From: Acidobacteriaceae bacterium KBS 146
Lineage (GTDB): Bacteria > Acidobacteriota > Terriglobia > Terriglobales > Acidobacteriaceae
Length of the DNA stretch: 64,000 nucleotides
Assembly: GCA_000688615.1 (NCBI GenBank)
Contig: JHVA01000001.1
Span: forward strand, 3,968,001 to 4,032,000
Direction of reading: 5' to 3'
Part shown: in pieces, positions 8,908 to 18,417 of the stretch
How positions within the stretch are numbered: the stretch's first letter is position 1
How the letters are laid out: each line of letters begins with the position of its first letter
The notes under the pieces: model-generated
Told to the model about the DNA's origin: nothing
The model's database searches: none
The model's input: only the letters and a program-made list of their open reading frames with translations
Made by a program: the position numbers and the translations under genes

Positions 8908-11900
8908 ACAGGAAAAAGTCAGGCAGCGCGATGGACCCATTGTGGTTCAAAGATGCCATTATTTATGAGCTGCACGTGAAGGCTTTCGCAGACTCCAATG
9001 GAGACGGGATTGGTGATTTTCCCGGACTCATCAGCAAATTGGATTACCTTCGCGATCTTGGCATCACTTGTATCTGGTTGCTACCTTTTTTCCCCTCGCC
9101 CTTGCGTGACGATGGCTACGATATCGCGGATTACATGGATGTCAATCCGACCTATGGCACGCTGGATGATTTCCGGACCTTTCTCGGAGAAGCACACAAG
9201 CGCGGCCTTCAGGTCATGATTGAGTTGGTCATCAATCACACAAGTGACCAGCATCCATGGTTCCAGGCGGCCCGGCAGGCTGCGCCAGGAACGCCGGAAC
9301 GGGACATGTATGTCTGGAGCGATACAGACAAGCTCTTCAGCGGTGTCAGGATCATCTTTACCGATACCGAGAAGAGCAACTGGACCTGGGACGAAGAAGC
9401 GAAAGCATATTACTGGCACCGGTTTTTTTCGCATCAGCCCGACCTGAACTTTGATAATCCGCGCGTCATTGAAGAGGTGCTTCGCGCGATGCGTTTCTGG
9501 TTGGACATGGGGGTCGATGGGCTGAGGCTGGATGCGATTCCGTATCTGGTGGAGCGCGATGGAACGAGTTGCGAGAACCTGGATGAAACGCACGTCGTCA
9601 TTCGTGAGATTCGTCGAGCGATTGATGAGGAGTATGACAATCGTCTGGTGCTTGCCGAGGCGAATATGTGGCCGGCTGACGTCCGACCCTATTTTGGAGA
9701 CGGCGACGAATGCCACATGGCATTCCATTTTCCCTTGATGCCACGAATTTATATGGCCTTGCGGCAAGAGGATCGGCTCCCGATCACCGAGATTATGGCT
9801 CAGACGCCAGACATTCCTGAGACGTGTCAGTGGGGCTTGTTTCTTCGCAATCACGACGAGCTCACGTTGGAGATGGTCACCAATGATGAGCGCGATTACA
9901 TGTATTTTGCCTATTCCGCGGATCCTAGAATGAGGGTGAATGTTGGAATACGCCGGCGCCTGGCGCCGCTTTTGGATAACAATCGTCGTCGCATCGAACT
10001 GCTGAACTCCCTCCTCTTCTCGTTTCCAGGGACGCCGATCCTCTACTACGGGGATGAGCTTGGGATGGGGGACAACATCTACCTGGGTGATCGAAACGGT
10101 GTGAGAACCCCCATGCAGTGGAACAGCGATCGGAATGCAGGGTTCTCTCGAGCGATTCCTGCCAAGCTTTATTCTCCGGTGATCATGGACCCGGTGTGGG
10201 GTTACCAGGCAGTCAATGTTGAAGCTCAGGAGGGCGATACGTCGAGCCTTCTGAACTGGACCCGCAACATGATTGCTTTGCGGAAGCTCTTCCAGGTCTT
10301 TGGACGTGGCTCGCTTGATTTTCTTAAGCCTGAAAATCGCAAGGTGCTAGCGTATGTGCGAGAGTATGACGGAGAACGCGTGCTGTGTGTCGCGAACCTC
10401 TCTCGATTCGCCCAGCCTGTCTCTCTCGATCTCAGCCGATGGGAGACTTCGGTTCCTGTGGAGATGCTGGGGTATGTCAGCTTCCCTCCGATTGCAAAAG
10501 AGCCGTATACGCTCACGCTGGGGCCCTATGCCTTCCTTTGGCTAGAGCTCCAGGAGCCTGCTCGCGTGCAGGAGTCCACGCCAGCTACTGCGCCCATTGA
10601 AAGCGCGTCCACGGTGAATGAAGTTGCTGAGATAATGACTGGTCCATGGCTTGAGTTATTTCAGGAATCCATGTTGCCCAAGTACATTTGCCGGCAACGT
10701 TGGTTCGGGTCAAAGTCTAAAACAATCCAAAGTGTTACTGTCATCGATTGGGCGCGATTGCCGGATGACGCAAGTCTCCTGGTCCTGTTGCAGATTGCCT
10801 ATACAGAAGGCCAACCCGACACGTACGTGTTGCCGATCGCATTGCTGTCAGGAGAGGTGAGTGTTGACGAGCGCTACCACATCGGGCAGATCACTCTCAC
10901 AAACGACGGTATGGAAGGCCAACAGGTGCTCGTCGATGCTCTTGCTCTGCCAAGCACAAGGGTAGCCATTCTCGAGATGATTCGAGAAAATCAAACGCTC
11001 ACCACAATGAAGGGGGAGATACAGGGTATCGCGGGTGCTCTTGCCAAAGAAGCTCCTTCCGAAACATCGTCTCGAGTTTCTTCTGCGGAGCAAAGCAACT
11101 CCTCAATTCTTTTTGGCGACTCCCTCATCCTTAAGCTTTTTCGGCGGATACAGCCTGGAATTAATCCAGATGTTGAGATCGGGCAGATGCTCACCGAGGT
11201 CGCGAAATTTGAACACATCGCGCCTTATGCCGGACAGATTGTGTACAAAGCCGTTGATCCAGAGACCGCAATAGAAAGCAGCTATGTGCTGGCGCTGTTG
11301 CAAGGACAGGTGAAAAATGTTGGCGACGGCTGGTCCTGGACTCTCGAACAACTTCAAGAGATTCAAACAGTAGCAGAGAGTGATCTCATTCAACGGTTTG
11401 AGTCCGCTATAGGATTGCTAGGCCGCCGCACAGCCGAGATGCATTCTGCTCTTGAGGAAGCAGAGGGGCCGGACTTTCTGCCTGAAACGGGATCCCCTGA
11501 GATCTTCGCCCGGGAAGCAGACAAATTCAAGGAGCAGATAGCAGGGACCTTTTCGGTGTTGCGACAACGATTCTCCGAACTTCCAGAGGAGTATGTGGCG
11601 GATGCCGCCTCATTATTCGTCAAACGGCAGATGATTGAGAGCGTCGCTGACCAGCTTGCTCAACTTGACGTCAAAGAAGCGGGCTACTGGACGCGAATCC
11701 ATGGCGACTTCCACCTGGGCCAGGTGTTGCGTACCGAAGATGATTTCGTAATCCTGGATTTTGAAGGTGAGCCTGTTAAGTCAGTGGAAGAGCGCAGGAG
11801 CCGCAAATCTCCTCTCCGCGATGTGGCGGGAATGCTGCGTTCTTTCAGTTACGTTGTAGCAGTCTTCCATCGCGACCATCCAGAAGCTGAGAGTAGGCTG

Positions 11901-12116
11901 AAGGAGCGAGAGCAGATCTTCCAAAAGCTTTATCTGGATTCGTATCTACTTTCTCGATCGAAGGAACTCACTGCCACCACGCGAACAATGTTGAAGGCTT
12001 ATCTTCTGGAGAAAGCGCTTTACGAGCTTGAATACGAATTGAACCATCGTCCGCAATGGACGGATATTCCCCTCCGAGGCATTTTGGAGATTCTGCAAGA
12101 CGAGTGGGAATCGTAA
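8904..12116 (+). CDS. treS: Trehalose synthase-maltokinase fusion (TreS-Mak/Pep2)
   Basis: A 1070-residue bifunctional protein. Residues about 10-550 are GH13_16 trehalose synthase ([34 protein letters not shown]) with Asp210 ([10 protein letters not shown]), Glu252 (LAEANMWP) and Asp318 (NHDELTLEM) as the catalytic triad. Residues about 600-1070 are the maltokinase, with the phosphotransferase signature HGDFHLGQ near residue 933 and ILDFEGEP after it. TreS isomerises trehalose to maltose and Mak phosphorylates maltose to maltose-1-phosphate, the GlgE substrate. The GTG at 8904, with GAGG six bases upstream and a GTGA overlap with glgE, is preferred; ATG 8931 is the alternative. The fused form is common outside Actinobacteria. 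The stop codon lies in a small hairpin (CGTAAG/CTTACG, 12112-12129). Confidence 0.95.
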   Translation: MNRKKSGSAMDPLWFKDAIIYELHVKAFADSNGDGIGDFPGLISKLDYLRDLGITCIWLLPFFPSPLRDDGYDIADYMDVNPTYGTLDDFRTFLGEAHKRGLQVMIELVINHTSDQHPWFQAARQAAPGTPERDMYVWSDTDKLFSGVRIIFTDTEKSNWTWDEEAKAYYWHRFFSHQPDLNFDNPRVIEEVLRAMRFWLDMGVDGLRLDAIPYLVERDGTSCENLDETHVVIREIRRAIDEEYDNRLVLAEANMWPADVRPYFGDGDECHMAFHFPLMPRIYMALRQEDRLPITEIMAQTPDIPETCQWGLFLRNHDELTLEMVTNDERDYMYFAYSADPRMRVNVGIRRRLAPLLDNNRRRIELLNSLLFSFPGTPILYYGDELGMGDNIYLGDRNGVRTPMQWNSDRNAGFSRAIPAKLYSPVIMDPVWGYQAVNVEAQEGDTSSLLNWTRNMIALRKLFQVFGRGSLDFLKPENRKVLAYVREYDGERVLCVANLSRFAQPVSLDLSRWETSVPVEMLGYVSFPPIAKEPYTLTLGPYAFLWLELQEPARVQESTPATAPIESASTVNEVAEIMTGPWLELFQESMLPKYICRQRWFGSKSKTIQSVTVIDWARLPDDASLLVLLQIAYTEGQPDTYVLPIALLSGEVSVDERYHIGQITLTNDGMEGQQVLVDALALPSTRVAILEMIRENQTLTTMKGEIQGIAGALAKEAPSETSSRVSSAEQSNSSILFGDSLILKLFRRIQPGINPDVEIGQMLTEVAKFEHIAPYAGQIVYKAVDPETAIESSYVLALLQGQVKNVGDGWSWTLEQLQEIQTVAESDLIQRFESAIGLLGRRTAEMHSALEEAEGPDFLPETGSPEIFAREADKFKEQIAGTFSVLRQRFSELPEEYVADAASLFVKRQMIESVADQLAQLDVKEAGYWTRIHGDFHLGQVLRTEDDFVILDFEGEPVKSVEERRSRKSPLRDVAGMLRSFSYVVAVFHRDHPEAESRLKEREQIFQKLYLDSYLLSRSKELTATTRTMLKAYLLEKALYELEYELNHRPQWTDIPLRGILEILQDEWES

Positions 12117-12497
12117 GGCTTTGCTTACGTTCACAGATCTTGTTCATGATCTGCGGGAGCGCATGAATCTCTGAATGGAGATGTCAGGCTCTCCGCACCC
12201 GTGCGTGGCGAAGAAGCTGGTTGCTGCGCGAGGTTCGCAGGTTGGCTTCGTAGTCGTAGCGATTCAACAACTTACAGGTTATCCAGGACTGCCAAAATCA
12301 CTGATAATCCTTCATCGTCCGTTGCTACAGCGGAACTGGTGCGGAACAGGAGCGTCAACGCTTGAGCTCGGGATACCTGCGATCAGAGCACCCCCAAATG
12401 AGTGCATTGCCCTGAAGTCGGCAATTGATGTCGAAATTTCCGGATTGCCTCCGGACCGACTCACAGATAGCATGGTGCGCTTGAGGCGTGACTGTTC
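12117..12497. other. 381-base gap, no convincing gene
   Basis: A 108-codon frame (12175-12501, plus) and an overlapping minus frame exist, but neither has a ribosome-binding site, recognisable domain or plausible protein-like composition. Apart from the hairpin at the treS-mak stop I see no terminator or promoter with confidence. It could hold decayed sequence or the leader of the next gene. Confidence 0.5.
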
Positions 12498-13094
12498 ATG
12501 AACATCTTCGGACGGTGGTTTGTCGCTAATGTTGCCGGTATGACAATTGGTCTGGGCACTCATTCTTTCCTGGCTCATGGATTTACGGGTCTGCATGGAA
12601 ACACGATGACCCCTGCCCAATGGATTGCCCACATCGTTTCCTTCGGCTGGGCAGCAGCGATCATCTTTCTCTGTCAGCGCAAGTCAGCGCCGGCGTTGTT
12701 TCAATCAGGGGTCGCGCCAGTTTTTCGCGCGAGTGCTTTGGCGACCCTGGCTTTTCTCGGCGTGTGGTCTCTGGTCGGAATCCCTTTCGATATCCTGACG
12801 GCGTTTCTTGCCTTCGGCTTGAGTTTGGGCCTGGCGCTTCGAAACCGAACAAAGCAAGCGGTGCTTGCCCTGGCCGCGACTAGCGCGGGCGCCGGAATTG
12901 TTACGGTGGGATCAGGTCTCCCCATCGCTGGCAAGCTTATGGCGGCATTCGGTGGCGGACTCGCAGGAGACGCTACGCTTTGGACTTATATCGGAGTCGT
13001 GGGTGGGGTGTCGTCAGGCCTGTTAGGATCATTCGCCCTGCGACGTATAGTCGCAAACGAGTCAGCAGCAAAAGTGAAGGTAGCGGCAGGCTAG
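12498..13094 (+). CDS. Small polytopic membrane protein of unknown function
   Basis: 198 residues, not recognised. Hydrophobic stretches suggest five or six membrane segments: FVANVAGMTIGLGTHSF, IVSFGWAAAIIFLC, ALATLAFLGVWSLVG, ILTAFLAFGLSLGLAL, AVLALAATSAGAGIV, and WTYIGVVGGVSSGLLGSFAL. The C-terminal half is rich in Gly and Ala, with repeated GG/AG packing motifs. Codon composition and a protein-like hydrophobic periodicity support it as real, although the ribosome-binding site (TTGAGG, rather far upstream) is weak. Some members of acidobacterial genomes carry similar orphan membrane proteins; no function is proposed. It stands alone between treS-mak and the tRNA gene. Confidence 0.65.
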   Translation: MNIFGRWFVANVAGMTIGLGTHSFLAHGFTGLHGNTMTPAQWIAHIVSFGWAAAIIFLCQRKSAPALFQSGVAPVFRASALATLAFLGVWSLVGIPFDILTAFLAFGLSLGLALRNRTKQAVLALAATSAGAGIVTVGSGLPIAGKLMAAFGGGLAGDATLWTYIGVVGGVSSGLLGSFALRRIVANESAAKVKVAAG

Positions 13095-13579
13095 CAGCTT
13101 CTGCGAAAGGGGATGCCCAACAGTCTTCATGTCATCGCAGATCACGATGTGCCTTGGTCGCGGTTCCGCAAGCTCTTCAGCGGCTTCGCAATTCTCCACG
13201 GGCTCCGCCGCTCCGTGCTATGAACGTCTGCCCTGACGGCGCGGCCGCTCGTCCCAATACGGAAGTTTGACCGTTGGAAATGCGCGATTGACGAAATTGC
13301 CATCCATGTAAGTCGCCTGTTAAGAAAAATGCACGAGAGTTCTGGGGCGAGCTCCGGAGAGCATTCGGTCTGATCGGATCATCATCCTGCGCACGTGTGC
13401 CTCTCGGCTTAGTGGTCCCTGCTCCCGCAGGACCGGACATCCATTTGCTGCCTCAAGCCTGGATGGAATGGAGGGCAATGGGCATAAGGCAGACATGAAT
13501 TGTTGGTTCTATACAACCAATTAGAGCCTTGGATGGAGTGGCACAGAATCCCAGATGGACCATATCTTATTGAAGGATA
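13095..13579. other. 485-base non-coding gap downstream of the tRNA
   Basis: No gene with support. A hairpin (ACCATATC, 9-base loop, GATATGGT; 13559-13583) overlaps the CCA end of the tRNA and may act in tRNA 3' processing or termination, though it lacks a T-run. Short frames here (for example 13177-13440, minus) look like chance. Confidence 0.5.
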
Positions 13580-13656
13580 TGGTAGGCACGAGCGGATTCG
13601 AACCGCTGACCTCTACCGTGTCAAGGTAGCGCTCTAACCAACTGAGCTACGCGCCT
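13580..13656 (-). tRNA. tRNA-Val (anticodon GAC)
   Basis: On the minus strand the sequence folds as a complete cloverleaf: acceptor AGGCGCG with CGTGCCT (one G-U pair), TA, D-arm GCTC-N9-GAGC, anticodon stem CTACC/GGTAG around loop TTGACAC (anticodon GAC, valine), variable AGGTC, T-arm AGCGG TTCGAAT CCGCT, discriminator A and an encoded CCA. Total 77 bases. No integrase or attachment duplication is seen next to it. Confidence 0.96.
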
Positions 13657-14005
13657 GCTGCATGCTCAACCAGACGGTTCGATTTGATCGAAGTACTGGT
13701 CGCACTATTTTGATCTTTCGCCTGTTTCCACAGGTGCATCGATCATAGCGAGTACTCTCGTACTCTGCTCTTGAATTGTAGCAAAGATCGATCGCTACGC
13801 GGACAGAAGGTCTTGTGATTGAGAGGTCGTATTCGGGTGGCCAGGATTACGGGGCTGCAAAAGGGATCTTCTTGTTTGAAGGACTTGTCCTGTGTCGAAT
13901 GAGGGTTCATTTCATAGGCGTCGTAACCGTTGTGGCGGATAGAATCGGTGGGACCCAATTCCGTAAGTTGCCTCATCCAATTTCTGTTTCGGTAGAAAGA
14001 TATTC
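13657..14005. other. 349-base intergenic region
   Basis: Contains the upstream region of both the tRNA (minus) and the MFS gene (plus). A short perfect hairpin GAGTAC-TCTC-GTACTC lies at 13750-13765. I cannot name a confident -35/-10 pair and see no gene. Confidence 0.4.
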
Positions 14006-15334
14006 ATGCGCATGACGTCCAGCCTTTTCCGTAGCACCGCCGTCGGAGCATTAGGAGGTCTCCTCTTCGGTTTCGACACCGTTGTGATCTCTGGAACAAC
14101 AGGGCAACTTACCCAGGTCTTCCATTTGACGCCCCAGTCCTTAGGACTGACAGTCTCGATTGCCCTGTGGGGAACCGTCATCGGATGCATCTTCGCCGGC
14201 CCGATTGGACAGCGAATCGGTGGGAGGAACGCTCTGCGCATTATGGGCGCTCTTTACATTCTTTCGGCGATCGGGTGTGCCGTGGCCTGGAGTTGGCCGA
14301 TCCTGATGATCTTTCGCTTTATCGGGGGGCTTGGGATCGGAGGCTCATCGGTTCTGGGTCCGGTTTATATCGCAGAACTTGCTCCTGCCAAGTGGAGGGG
14401 ACGCCTGGTGGGGGCCTTCCAGGTCAATGTCGTTCTTGGCATCCTGTTTGCGTATATCTCGAACTGGTGGATCGCCCGCCTGGGGTTGGGAGTGACAGAG
14501 TGGAGATGGCAGCTCGGAATCGCAGTCGTTCCCGCGCTTCTGTTTTTCATCCTTCTTTATACGATCCCGCACAGCTCACGCTTTCTGATTACGCAGAATA
14601 GTGTCGAGGATGCGCTGTCGGTGCTTCGAATGATGGGATCTGACGATCCACAGCAGGAAATGGCAGAGATCCAAGCCTCCCTGCGAAGTGAACATCTACA
14701 GAAATCAGAGCCGCTCTTCCAGAAATCCTTGCGGCTTCCTATCTTCCTGGCAATCACGATCGGGCTGTTCAACCAATTTTCAGGGATCAACGCGATCCTG
14801 TATTACGCAAATGACATCTTTGCGGCGGCCGGTCTTAGCCGCCTGTCAACGTTTTCCCAGTCGATCTACATTGGTCTGGCAAATCTCGTAGGTACGACTA
14901 TTGGGATGGCGCTCATCGACAAGATCGGTCGCAAGTTGCTGCTGCTAATTGGCGCAGCCGGCACTTTCTGCTGCCTATTATCGACGGCAATTATCTTCAA
15001 CTCGGGCACGAACCAGGGCAGAGTGGTGTGGATCCTGGTAACGTTCATCTGCCTGTTTTCGCTCTCTCAAGGCGCTGTTATATGGGTGTACATCTCGGAG
15101 ATCTTTCCGACCAGGGTACGGTCCAAGGGCCAGAGTCTTGGGGGAAGCGCACACTGGGTAAGTGACGCTTTTATTGCCGCGTTGTTCCCTGTGGCGGTAG
15201 CGCAATTTTCCAGGAGCGCACCGTTCTATTTCTTCGCTGCAATGACGGCGCTCCAGTTTTTTGTCGTGCTCTTTATCTATCCAGAGACCAAAGGAGCCAC
15301 GCTGGAGCAATTGCAGGCGCGCTTGCAAGGTTGA
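14006..15334 (+). CDS. MFS sugar porter (sugar/H+ symporter family)
   Basis: 442 residues with about twelve membrane segments and the sugar-porter signatures in order: FGFDTVVISG in TM1, GRRNALR-like loop (RIGGRNALR), the long motif RFIGGLGIGG...YIAELAPAKWRGRL at the TM4-5 region, PHSSRFL (family PESPRWL) after TM6, NQFSGINAILYYA in TM7, and PETKG near the C-terminus. It is a cytoplasmic-membrane importer of a hexose or pentose, probably proton driven. A second ATG two codons in is an alternative start; no strong ribosome-binding site distinguishes them. It is monocistronic by spacing (125 bases to the next gene) and has no sugar enzymes beside it, so the substrate is open. Confidence 0.92.
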   Translation: MRMTSSLFRSTAVGALGGLLFGFDTVVISGTTGQLTQVFHLTPQSLGLTVSIALWGTVIGCIFAGPIGQRIGGRNALRIMGALYILSAIGCAVAWSWPILMIFRFIGGLGIGGSSVLGPVYIAELAPAKWRGRLVGAFQVNVVLGILFAYISNWWIARLGLGVTEWRWQLGIAVVPALLFFILLYTIPHSSRFLITQNSVEDALSVLRMMGSDDPQQEMAEIQASLRSEHLQKSEPLFQKSLRLPIFLAITIGLFNQFSGINAILYYANDIFAAAGLSRLSTFSQSIYIGLANLVGTTIGMALIDKIGRKLLLLIGAAGTFCCLLSTAIIFNSGTNQGRVVWILVTFICLFSLSQGAVIWVYISEIFPTRVRSKGQSLGGSAHWVSDAFIAALFPVAVAQFSRSAPFYFFAAMTALQFFVVLFIYPETKGATLEQLQARLQG

Positions 15335-15459
15335 GAGATGCATGCTGCCGGATTGCCGGCCTCAGAGGTGCCTAAGGCTCGCCGTTGCTGTCTCCGGTTG
15401 TTCTGGACATATCACTCCAACGGATGACAGTGTTTCATTTACGATTGCCTTAACAGATT

Positions 15460-16029
15460 GTGCCGTTTCTTACTCAAGTCCGAGCTACACCGAACCTTCT
15501 CACCCTGATGCGGCTGTTTATTCTGCCGTTTCTTGTCATTGAGATTCTGGACAACGACTATCCGGCGGCATTCGCCCTGTTTGTTCTTGCGGGGATTACG
15601 GATGCGTTGGACGGCCTGTTGGCTCGTTGGCTGGGGCAGAGCACAACACTCGGTCAGTACATGGACCCTATCGCCGATAAGCTGTTGCTGAGCACGCTCT
15701 TCATCGTGTTGACGCATGTTGGCGCTATCCCGCGATATGTGACGGTCCTGGTCTTCAGCCGTGATCTTGGAATTCTGCTGATCTCGACTTTGCTCTTCGC
15801 TACAGGAACGCTGCGGGATTTTCGCCCGAGCCTGCTGGGAAAGCTCAACACGCTCGTACAGATCCTTGGAGTCGTCTCAGTGCTTTTGGAGAAGCTGTGG
15901 CCGGAGACCTGGCTTAGTACCCTCAGTGGGGGATTGCTTCGGGTAGTTGCGATCCTGGCGCCAGTCTCCGCAGCTCAATATGCATGGATTGTGTTCCGCC
16001 GGACTAACTCCAACCCAGCAACTGTCTAG
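15460..16029 (+). CDS. CDP-alcohol phosphatidyltransferase (PgsA-like)
   Basis: 189 residues starting with GTG at 15460, giving PFLTQVRATPNLLTLMRLF, the usual N-terminus of phosphatidylglycerophosphate synthases (PNxLTxxR). The CDP-alcohol signature D-x2-D-G-x2-A-R-x8-G-x3-D-x3-D is complete in DALDGLLARW...TTLGQYMDPIADK. Four or five hydrophobic segments follow. The enzyme transfers a phosphatidyl group from CDP-diacylglycerol to an alcohol, probably glycerol-3-phosphate, at the inner membrane. The substrate is assigned by similarity only; related members use other alcohols. Its stop overlaps by four bases the stop of the convergent zinc-ribbon gene. Confidence 0.85.
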   Translation: MPFLTQVRATPNLLTLMRLFILPFLVIEILDNDYPAAFALFVLAGITDALDGLLARWLGQSTTLGQYMDPIADKLLLSTLFIVLTHVGAIPRYVTVLVFSRDLGILLISTLLFATGTLRDFRPSLLGKLNTLVQILGVVSVLLEKLWPETWLSTLSGGLLRVVAILAPVSAAQYAWIVFRRTNSNPATV

Positions 16030-16187
16030 TTTTCTTCATCGGCTTCAGCCTCGACCTCTTCTTCGATGGCCATGTCGTTAAATTCACTAGAATCAAAGAC
16101 TTCACCGCAATTCTGGCACTCAACGAATTCGGCGTCCTCATCTCGAGAGACGATCTTCACAATGGGATGTTTGCATTGGGTATTCAT
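16026..16187 (-). CDS. Small zinc-ribbon-like protein
   Basis: 53 residues beginning MNTQCKHPIVKIV. The longer open frame to 16280 is rejected because its extra residues look random. Cys5/His7 and Cys24/Cys27 (CKH ... CQNCGEVF) form a plausible zinc site, followed by an acidic tail (IEEEVEAEADEEN). Function unknown; small ribbon proteins of this kind often bind nucleic acid or act as adaptors. It ends inside the end of the phosphatidyltransferase gene and its promoter region faces the Rrf2 promoter. No strong ribosome-binding site is visible, so the start is uncertain. Confidence 0.65.
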   Translation of the reverse strand: MNTQCKHPIVKIVSRDEDAEFVECQNCGEVFDSSEFNDMAIEEEVEAEADEEN

Positions 16188-16330
16188 GGATCGATTTGGG
16201 GATTTCGAATAGGTTGGTTGGATTCTGCCCGTGTCCATACAGGTTGTCAACTGCAGAACAAAGGGTTCATAGAATTTCAATCCACTGCTGGAGTTGGTAG
16301 GGGTTTGAGGTGCTGCAGCTTGGACCCGTC

Positions 16331-16360
16331 TTGCGACTCGTTGTGCTGCAGACGTACACT
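16331..16360 (+). promoter_or_regulatory. Predicted promoter of the Rrf2/isc unit
   Basis: TTGCGA (16331-16336) and TACACT (16355-16360) with an 18-base spacer, 78 bases before the Rrf2-family start. Confidence 0.4.
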
Positions 16361-16437
16361 AAGAACAGAGTTTTAGGCTGCAGGGATTGATAAGGAAACC
16401 ATCGCTGAAGTCAGGCGGTGGCAGAATTGGGCTCGAG

Positions 16438-16902
16438 ATGCTCCGGCTAACCAAAAAAGCGGATTATGGTCTGATGGCCCTGAAGTATCTGGCCGAGCAG
16501 AAGAGCGGCTCTGCGCACAGCGCGAAGGACATCGCTGAGGCCTATCATATTCCTCCACAGCTGCTGGCTAAGATTCTGCAAACGCTGGCGAAGGGGGGAT
16601 TGCTGGTCTCTCATGCAGGAACCAACGGCGGCTACGCCCTGGCTCGTCCTTCCAAGGAGATCACAGCCTTCGAGGTTATCCGCACGATTGATGGCCCCTT
16701 GTTTATCACCAGCTGCATCACCATCCACGGAGCGTGCGATCTGACCAGCACCTGCACCATCAAGGAGCCGCTGCGAAAGGTCAATGACAGCATCAAGGAT
16801 CTATTGAGCGGCATCTATATCTCAGATCTAGTTGAAACCGGTGATGCCGAACGCTCAAAGACGAACGCTGTTGGCGGCGGACTGGTCTCGATTGCACTCT
16901 AA
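16438..16902 (+). CDS. Rrf2-family regulator, IscR-like
   Basis: 154 residues from ATG 16438 ([20 protein letters not shown], the standard Rrf2 start; the open frame extends further upstream without family similarity). Winged helix-turn-helix in residues about 1-70 ([28 protein letters not shown]). Three cysteines at 93, 100 and 106 (spacing C-x6-C-x5-C) match the Fe-S ligands of IscR-type sensors, though the first spacing is one residue longer than the Escherichia coli x5. It lies 68 bases before iscS and most likely senses cluster status and controls the isc genes. Whether it binds 2Fe-2S like IscR or another signal as in other Rrf2 proteins is inference. Confidence 0.88.
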   Translation: MLRLTKKADYGLMALKYLAEQKSGSAHSAKDIAEAYHIPPQLLAKILQTLAKGGLLVSHAGTNGGYALARPSKEITAFEVIRTIDGPLFITSCITIHGACDLTSTCTIKEPLRKVNDSIKDLLSGIYISDLVETGDAERSKTNAVGGGLVSIAL

Positions 16903-16970
16903 AGTCGCGAGTTTTGACTACAAATTATTTGGAAATCTTTAAGTTAGAGAAAGTCAGGAGTGGGAACATT

Positions 16971-18245
16971 ATGAGCACCAATGGAACCGGAGTTGTGATC
17001 TCAGAGTCGGCAACGCCTCTGCCGGAGGGCGTGCACCTTCCGATTTACATGGACAATCACGCCACGACGCCGCTGGACCCGAGGGTTCTTGAAGCGATGA
17101 TGCCCTACTTTACCGGGATCTTCGGCAATGCTGCCAGCCGGAATCACAGCTTCGGATGGGAAGCCGAGAAGGCGGTCGAAAAAGCGCGTGAGCAGGTGGC
17201 GAAGCTGATCGGTGCGACCGCAAAAGAGATTATCTTCACCTCTGGCGCGACAGAATCGAACAACCTTGCTCTGAAGGGCATCGCCGAGATGTACCGGGAA
17301 CGCGGCAATCACATCATCACGCAGGTCACCGAGCATAAAGCGATTCTGGATACCTGCAAGAAGCTCGAGAAGCAGGGATACCGCGTCACCTATCTTCCGG
17401 TAGGCGCCGACGGTCTTATCGATATCGAAGACCTGAAGCGTGCGATCGACGATAAGACGATCCTCGTCTCCATCATGTATGCCAATAATGAGATTGGGGT
17501 CATCCAGCCTGTTCGTGAGATTGGCGCGCTTTGCCATGAGAAGGGAATCCTCTTCCATACGGACGGCGTGCAGGCGGTTGGTAAGATCCCGGTTGACGTT
17601 CAGAAGGACAATATCGACGTGCTCAGTTTGAGCGGACACAAAATCTACGGTCCGAAGGGAGTCGGCGCTTTGTATGTCCGTCGCCGCAATCCCCGCGTTC
17701 AGATTTCGGAACAGATTAACGGTGGAGGTCACGAACGCGGTATGCGATCGGGAACCTTGAATGTTCCGGGAATCGTCGGTCTTGGCGCGGCATGCGAGAT
17801 TGCGATGAATGAGATGGAGTCCGAGGCTAAGCGCGAGATTGAGCTTCGCGATTATTTGAAGGCCAAGTTCGAAAAGGCGCTCGACTATGTTCATGTAAAT
17901 GGGAACATGGAGCACCACCTGCCGGGCAATCTCAACATGAGCTTCGTCTATGTCGAAGGCGAGAGCCTGTTGATGGGAATCAACGATATCGCGGTCTCGT
18001 CGGGTTCAGCCTGCACTTCGGCAACGTTGGAGCCCAGCTATGTTCTCAAGGCGCTGGGTCTTGGCGATGATGTGGCGCACAGTTCGATCCGCTTCGGCCT
18101 CGGACGCTTCAACACCAAGGCTGAGGTTGACTACGTTTCGGACAAGATCATTGATGTGGTGCAAAAGCTGAGGGAGCTGAGCCCGCTCTATGAGATGGTC
18201 AAGGAAGGCATCGACCTGACTAAGATCGAATGGGCAGCTCACTAA
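16971..18245 (+). CDS. iscS: Cysteine desulfurase IscS
   Basis: 424 residues; a PLP enzyme that takes sulfur from cysteine for Fe-S cluster assembly. The start ATG 16971 has AGGAG upstream and is preferred to the open frame at 16914. Motifs: [15 protein letters not shown] at the N-terminus, [18 protein letters not shown]-lysine Lys224 in [24 protein letters not shown], and the mobile-loop persulfide Cys348 in [14 protein letters not shown]. These are group I (IscS/NifS) features. A roughly 20-residue N-terminal extension precedes the conserved region. Rrf2 lies before it; IscU and IscA follow after an unrelated gene. A terminator-like hairpin follows the stop. Confidence 0.95.
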   Translation: MSTNGTGVVISESATPLPEGVHLPIYMDNHATTPLDPRVLEAMMPYFTGIFGNAASRNHSFGWEAEKAVEKAREQVAKLIGATAKEIIFTSGATESNNLALKGIAEMYRERGNHIITQVTEHKAILDTCKKLEKQGYRVTYLPVGADGLIDIEDLKRAIDDKTILVSIMYANNEIGVIQPVREIGALCHEKGILFHTDGVQAVGKIPVDVQKDNIDVLSLSGHKIYGPKGVGALYVRRRNPRVQISEQINGGGHERGMRSGTLNVPGIVGLGAACEIAMNEMESEAKREIELRDYLKAKFEKALDYVHVNGNMEHHLPGNLNMSFVYVEGESLLMGINDIAVSSGSACTSATLEPSYVLKALGLGDDVAHSSIRFGLGRFNTKAEVDYVSDKIIDVVQKLRELSPLYEMVKEGIDLTKIEWAAH

Positions 18246-18273
18246 GTTTCGCGAAACAGGTGAGAGGGATAGG

Positions 18274-18307
18274 CCGGACAGAGCAATGTCGTCCGGTCTT
18301 TGCCTTT
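18274..18307 (+). terminator. Terminator-like hairpin after iscS
   Basis: CCGGAC (18274-18279) pairs with GTCCGG (18291-18296), followed by TCTTTGCCTTTT. The stem is short, so termination may be partial. Confidence 0.55.
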
Positions 18308-18417
18308 TAACCAGAGTTGTGGGAGTCAGTTTTTCTATTTGTTTGTTGAGGATGGCAACTTAGCGGGCCTTAGGAGCGTCCAGCCATGTAGCTGCTTGTT
18401 CGTATGCGGCATACAGA

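Noticed and set aside
9081..9854. 257-codon minus-strand frame
   Set aside because: Antisense to the trehalose synthase catalytic domain.
12175..12501. 108-codon frame before the membrane protein gene
   Set aside because: No ribosome-binding site, no protein-like pattern, overlaps the next start.
13560..13660. tRNA as a possible integration site of a mobile element
   Set aside because: No integrase, no direct repeat of the tRNA 3' end and no change in gene type around it.
17001..17918. 305-codon minus-strand frame
   Set aside because: Antisense to iscS, whose catalytic motifs are intact.
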